The notes beneath the pieces are model-generated. The model did no database searches, had not been told where the DNA came from, and was given only the letters and a program-made list of their open reading frames with translations. Source: Lichenicola sp964247725 (GTDB lineage: Bacteria; Pseudomonadota; Alphaproteobacteria; Acetobacterales; Acetobacteraceae). Taken from it: a DNA stretch of 64,000 nt. Below are positions 60,574-64,000 of this stretch, piece after piece. The DNA lies in the NCBI GenBank assembly GCA_964247725.1, contig CAXTVM010000004.1:1-64000 (forward strand), given 5' to 3'. A program made the position numbers and the translations under genes. Numbering within the stretch: the first letter of the stretch is position 1; every line of letters starts with the position of its first letter.

Positions 60574-61461
60574 TCAGGCCTGCCCGAAGGTCGTGAACAG
60601 ACCTGGCAGGATTCGCCCGAGCTGCGCGAATTCGGTCATGTCGTGCACGGCCATCTCATAAGCCAGTCGTTCGATCGCGTCGGCGGTCATGCCCATCCTG
60701 GACAGAAGCGCCGGGGTGTCGCGTCCGCCGGGAAACCGGACGAACTCGGGATGGGCGCCGATCCAGTAACGGCTGAAGAGCTCCATGCCCGCTGGCGTGT
60801 CTCGCGCGAGATGCAGCATGAGCATGAAGGTGGTGTCGGGTGCGTCGGCGATGCGGATGGTGCCACTGGCGCTCGTCGTGAATCCCGCCCGCCGCAGCGC
60901 CGCCTTATCGAGGCCGAGGGACTCCGGTGGCGCGAAATGGATGACGATCTTGAGCGAGGTCGGACCGATGTACTCGTCGACCGCATTGGGATTTTCATAC
61001 AGGCGCTCACCAAAACTCAGCGACGTGTCCGCCAGCCGTGACGGGTCGACGACTGAGTTGTTGATGTGCGCCTGTGGAAACCACAGCATGTAGCGCTCCT
61101 TCTCGAGCGGATGCCACGTGAACCACCACTCGAAGTGTGCGGTGGTGACGCCTGGCATGACGACTCGGCTCTGGGCATAGGCCGTGGGGCCGTCGAGCAG
61201 CGCGTAGCCGTTGTCCGGGAAGTCCGGCGCATGATCGAGCAGACGGCCGAGATCGGCCAGGCTGGGGGTGAGCGTCTGCTCGCGGGGCATCGGTCCGGCA
61301 CGCAGCATCCCGGCGGCGGCGACCGGAACCGTGATCTCCGGCAGGAAGAACGGCTCGTACGGCTTCCCGGCCATCGAGCGACGGTTGACGACGAGTTGCT
61401 TCTGCATGGAGACCGGAACGTAGGTGACCGGCGCGTGCTGAGGCGTGAGACGCGGTTCCAT
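60574..61461 (-). CDS. DAPG hydrolase (PhlG)-like protein
   Basis: A 295-residue protein with AHFEWWFTWHPLEKERYMLW, the hallmark of the diacetylphloroglucinol hydrolase PhlG family, and HLARDTPAGMELFSRYWIGA. PhlG cleaves an acetyl group from a phloroglucinol ring by a Zn-dependent C-C hydrolysis. The family has many members of unknown substrate. It lies 58 bp upstream of the amidohydrolase gene, probably in one operon. Confidence 0.85.
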   Translation of the reverse strand: MEPRLTPQHAPVTYVPVSMQKQLVVNRRSMAGKPYEPFFLPEITVPVAAAGMLRAGPMPREQTLTPSLADLGRLLDHAPDFPDNGYALLDGPTAYAQSRVVMPGVTTAHFEWWFTWHPLEKERYMLWFPQAHINNSVVDPSRLADTSLSFGERLYENPNAVDEYIGPTSLKIVIHFAPPESLGLDKAALRRAGFTTSASGTIRIADAPDTTFMLMLHLARDTPAGMELFSRYWIGAHPEFVRFPGGRDTPALLSRMGMTADAIERLAYEMAVHDMTEFAQLGRILPGLFTTFGQA

Positions 61462-62203
61462 GAGATAATTCCCTGTCGAAGCCTGGCAACGTATCAGCCG
61501 GTCTTGCGAAGGAGCCTTGTTGATCGGTAGCGGTCTTCGTCAGCTGAGCAGGATGGCCGGAACCCGCCTGGCGTAATGTCATCCATGAACGACCGACCCG
61601 AGTAACGGCGTATCGCCGGGCCTGTCCCGTATGGTGGCGACGGCGTGTAAGACCAGTCGCCAAAGCCGACTTTGCGGGTCATCGGAGATGAAGACCATGA
61701 CCGTGTCCTGGACCAGGGTCGGAGTCAAGGGAACCTGACGACATCGGCAGGTTCTCGTCATTAAACAAGGCGGCTCGCTCGGCGACATGGCCAGAACACT
61801 GCCGACGTCAGTCCGCCGCCTCGTGGATACGCCTTTAGGATCTCATCGCACCGCCTGTGCGCCGGGGAGCCACGTCACAAGTCGCAATGGGTCGGGCACA
61901 TCCACTTTGACCGTTGTCCACGCAATGATCTGGCGAGCGCTGAAGCTTCGGAGCCGATCTTCAGCTCCGACGTGCTTGAGCAGGGTTAGCGTGCCGGGTA
62001 CGGCAAGGAGCTGGGTCCAGAACTTGGCGGTCTAGATACGCCGGAACTCTCACCGGGTTGCCCAAGCTCCCCCAATGCGTTCGTCTTTCCCGCCAGGCTC
62101 CGACACCTGCGGACGGATCGGGTTCCGGACCGCCACGCGAACGCGTGCCGCGCACGACGGCCGCAGCCCGGCCCAGGAGCAGGGCCCCTGGCCTTTCTCG
62201 CCT
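61462..62203. other. Intergenic stretch with unrecognised coding remnants
   Basis: About 740 bp without a convincing gene. On the minus strand near 61846-62037 a 62-codon open frame without a start reads AKFWTQLLAVPGTLTLLKHV and then VDVPDPLRLVTWLPGA, which looks protein-like but matches no family known to me. Lower order is seen elsewhere; a half copy of repeat family 1 closes the right end. Confidence 0.35.
62150..62200. repeat. Intergenic palindromic repeat, family 1, copy H (half unit)
   Basis: Only the right part remains: CGACGGCCGCAGCCCGGCCC, then AGGAGCAGGGCCCCTGGCCTT shortened here to CAGGGCCCCTGG. It directly precedes the stop of the PLP-fold gene. Confidence 0.5.
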
Positions 62204-64000
62204 TCAGCCGGATGTCGCCGCCGGCGCGAAGCACGGCTCCGGGTCAAGCCGCTCCAGCGCCGGCCAGCAGCGCAGCAGCAGGCCCACCTTGTCGATGATC
62301 CGCCGCACGTCGGCGATCTCGCGCGCCATCCGCGCCGGCGCTCCGAGCCCCTCGTGCGACGGCTCGCCGGACAGCAGCCGCGCGCCCACCGAGATCCGCA
62401 GCGCCCCGGCCATGGCGCCGTCCAGGCGATTGTCCGCGACCGGCGCCGGCTGTCCGACATGGCACAGCAGCCGGGCCAGGGCGCGATCGGCCTCCGGCGC
62501 GTCCGGCGGCAGCGCCGCGGCGACGTCGGCGTTCAGCCAGCGATAGAGCCTGCGCGCGTCCGCCATGCCGAGCGGCCGGCGCGAGGCGCCCGCACCCGGC
62601 TCCAGCACCAGGACGCTGCGGATGGTCTGCAGCTGGTCCCAGCCCGGCTCGGGTTCGCCGGTCGGGCCCGGCAGCGTCTCCCGCGCCGGCGCCGGCACGT
62701 CCACCGCCACCATGTCGGCACTGGCCGCGATCGCCGCCTCGACGCCGGCGAGGAAGGTGGCGGTGCGCTCGCGGGCGAGCCGGTCCGGCACCTGCGCGAA
62801 CGCCGCCATCTCGGCCAGCGCCGCCTGCCAGCGCAGCACCAGCCCCAGATTGACCTGGCGTTCCCCGGGGCGGACCTGGCCGTGGTCGCGGCGTCCGGTC
62901 ACGGTGCCGGATGGCCAGTCGGCATCGCCGCCATAGTCGGCGAGGCCGGCCGGCAGCGATCCCGGACCATGCAGCCGCCCAGCCAGGTGCGGCGGCAGCA
63001 GCAGCGCGCCGCAGAACGGCGGCCCGGTGAAGAACTTGGAGCCGGTGACCATGACCATCCAGCCGCGCCGCAGCCAGTCCCGCGGGCGCCGGCGGTCGAG
63101 CCGCGCCTGACAGGCGTCGACCACGAGCTCGAGCTGGTCGCCGAGCCGCTCCTGCAGCCGCTGCAGGCACGCCATGCTGGGGCCGAGCAGCCCGGTCTTG
63201 GACAGGTCGAGCCGGTGCAGCAGCACCAGCCGGCCCTGCGCCGCCTCGGCCCCGGCCAGGCGCTCGCACTCGGCATCGACCTGCGCCGGCGCCAGCAGCC
63301 GGCCGGTCCGGTCGCGGATCGCCACCCGCAGCACCCGCGTGTCGGCGGGCAGGCCCTCGATCAGGGCGCCCTTCTCGACCGTGCCGCCGCGGGCGGTGTC
63401 GCCGGCGAAGTGGCGCCCGGCGGCGGCCAAGGGCACCCCGGTGCCGGTCTCCTCCGGGGCGAGCAGGATGTTGCTGATCGGCCGTGCCGGCCCGTGCGCG
63501 CCTGCCGGGGCACCAACCAGGGCGCTGGGCAGCGCGCAGACCGCCAGCGCCAGCACCTCGCTGTCGGTACCGGACGCGGCCAGCACGATTCCGGCCGTAT
63601 CAGCGAGCCCGTAATGGGCGGCGATCGCCGCGCGGACGCGCCCGCTCTCCGTGCGCAGCGCCGCCGGGGCACGGCCGGCCAGGATCGCCACCGCCAGCCG
63701 CTTGCGCGCCGCCTCCGCCCCGCCGAAGCCGCGCTCCGACAGCGAGGACGCGGTCGAGGAGGCGAACGTGATCGCCCACGGCCGCGGCCGGTGGCTGCAG
63801 CCGTAGCCGTTGAGGCCCGTCAGCGGGTCGACGCGGAGCCGGGCATCGCCGCCCTGCGCCATCAGCGTCTCGGCCGGCCCCAGCAGGTCCCAACAGGCGG
63901 CAAGGTGCCGGACCACGCGGTCCGTGACCGTCCGGCCATCCCTCTGGCCGTCCGCCGTCCGGCGCGGCCGGTGCGACGGCTCCTGCAGGTCGCGGAGCCC
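62204..64000 (-). CDS. PLP-dependent aminotransferase-fold protein, 5' end outside the window
   Basis: At least 570 residues of a fold type I PLP enzyme. ASGTDSEVLALAV is a phosphate-binding segment, VVDACQARLDRRRPRDW gives the Asp that pairs with the PLP ring, and MVMVTGSKFFTGPPFCGAL holds the probable Schiff-base Lys. The C-terminal ~200 residues are less typical. The frame is open to the window edge and GTG 63916 is only the first start visible, so the real start may lie beyond 64000. The substrate is unknown; a desulfurase-like or unusual aminotransferase role is possible. Confidence 0.65.
   Translation of the reverse strand, partial: GLRDLQEPSHRPRRTADGQRDGRTVTDRVVRHLAACWDLLGPAETLMAQGGDARLRVDPLTGLNGYGCSHRPRPWAITFASSTASSLSERGFGGAEAARKRLAVAILAGRAPAALRTESGRVRAAIAAHYGLADTAGIVLAASGTDSEVLALAVCALPSALVGAPAGAHGPARPISNILLAPEETGTGVPLAAAGRHFAGDTARGGTVEKGALIEGLPADTRVLRVAIRDRTGRLLAPAQVDAECERLAGAEAAQGRLVLLHRLDLSKTGLLGPSMACLQRLQERLGDQLELVVDACQARLDRRRPRDWLRRGWMVMVTGSKFFTGPPFCGALLLPPHLAGRLHGPGSLPAGLADYGGDADWPSGTVTGRRDHGQVRPGERQVNLGLVLRWQAALAEMAAFAQVPDRLARERTATFLAGVEAAIAASADMVAVDVPAPARETLPGPTGEPEPGWDQLQTIRSVLVLEPGAGASRRPLGMADARRLYRWLNADVAAALPPDAPEADRALARLLCHVGQPAPVADNRLDGAMAGALRISVGARLLSGEPSHEGLGAPARMAREIADVRRIIDKVGLLLRCWPALERLDPEPCFAPAATSG

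Noticed and set aside
1..64000. CRISPR arrays, rRNA and tRNA genes
   Set aside because: No regularly spaced short repeats were seen; the repeated palindromes are long, dispersed and without spacers. No cloverleaf or rRNA segment was recognised by reading.

Overview
The window is GC-rich chromosomal DNA from an alphaproteobacterium, most likely an Acetobacteraceae-type member of the Rhodospirillales. The gene complement (class I ribonucleotide reductase, citrate synthase, Lhr-type helicase plus PdeM nuclease, ELM1-like protein, Kdp potassium pump) and long GC-rich intergenic palindromes fit that group. The lineage call is inference from gene content; no rRNA or tRNA gene was seen.

Layout. 0-3.1 kb: a glutathione S-transferase and nrdA. 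3.2-9 kb: an AT-rich accessory segment with a SIR2-HerA antiphage module, followed by a graveyard of an IS5-type transposase tail, a broken TumE-type toxin with an intact antitoxin, a transporter fragment and a BrnT/BrnA pair. 9-13.9 kb: TetR regulator with twin operators and a divergent NAD-binding reductase, an MFS carrier and an AnsP-like permease. 13.9-20.1 kb: an IS481-type remnant and a 1955-residue helicase-nuclease resembling the single-gene Hhe defence protein. 20.2-26.5 kb: a MYG1-like DHH hydrolase, a TonB-dependent receptor, a BBP2-type porin with a coupled leader ORF and a frameshifted hydrolase. 26.5-35.1 kb: complete kdpFABCDE potassium uptake operon with its sensor kinase and response regulator. 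35.1-36.9 kb: hicAB enclosed by a partial second copy of kdpE, then two related small unknown genes in AT-rich DNA. 36.9-42.6 kb: FAH and SDR enzymes, nrdB, a ribosome hibernation factor with a cold-shock domain, a methyltransferase and a polyprenyl synthase. 42.6-43.6 kb: a decayed higBA locus. 43.6-57.1 kb: murI-pyrE, an ELM1-like gene, an S53 protease, gltA, SixA-like phosphatase with chorismate mutase, metallophosphatase with photolyase, and PdeM with an Lhr-type helicase. 57.3-64 kb: a hypothetical gene, a GIN-domain pseudogene, a histidine phosphatase, an amidohydrolase/PhlG-like pair and a PLP-fold protein running off the window.

Two themes connect the parts. First, defence and toxin-antitoxin genes occur in at least four places and each is bordered by IS remnants, duplicated gene ends or truncated repeats. 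Second, two families of intergenic palindromes punctuate the region: a ~120-150 bp family (eight full or partial copies) at gene ends, and a separate ~150 bp family (three copies) confined to the kdp neighbourhood. The unlinked nrdA and nrdB genes each carry a pair of NrdR-like boxes spaced 31 bp, which would explain their joint control across 37 kb.

The strongest candidates for follow-up are the Hhe-like giant protein with its N-terminal transglutaminase-like domain, the kdpE-hicAB-kdpE' arrangement, the paired small proteins at 36 kb and the kdp-specific palindromes.
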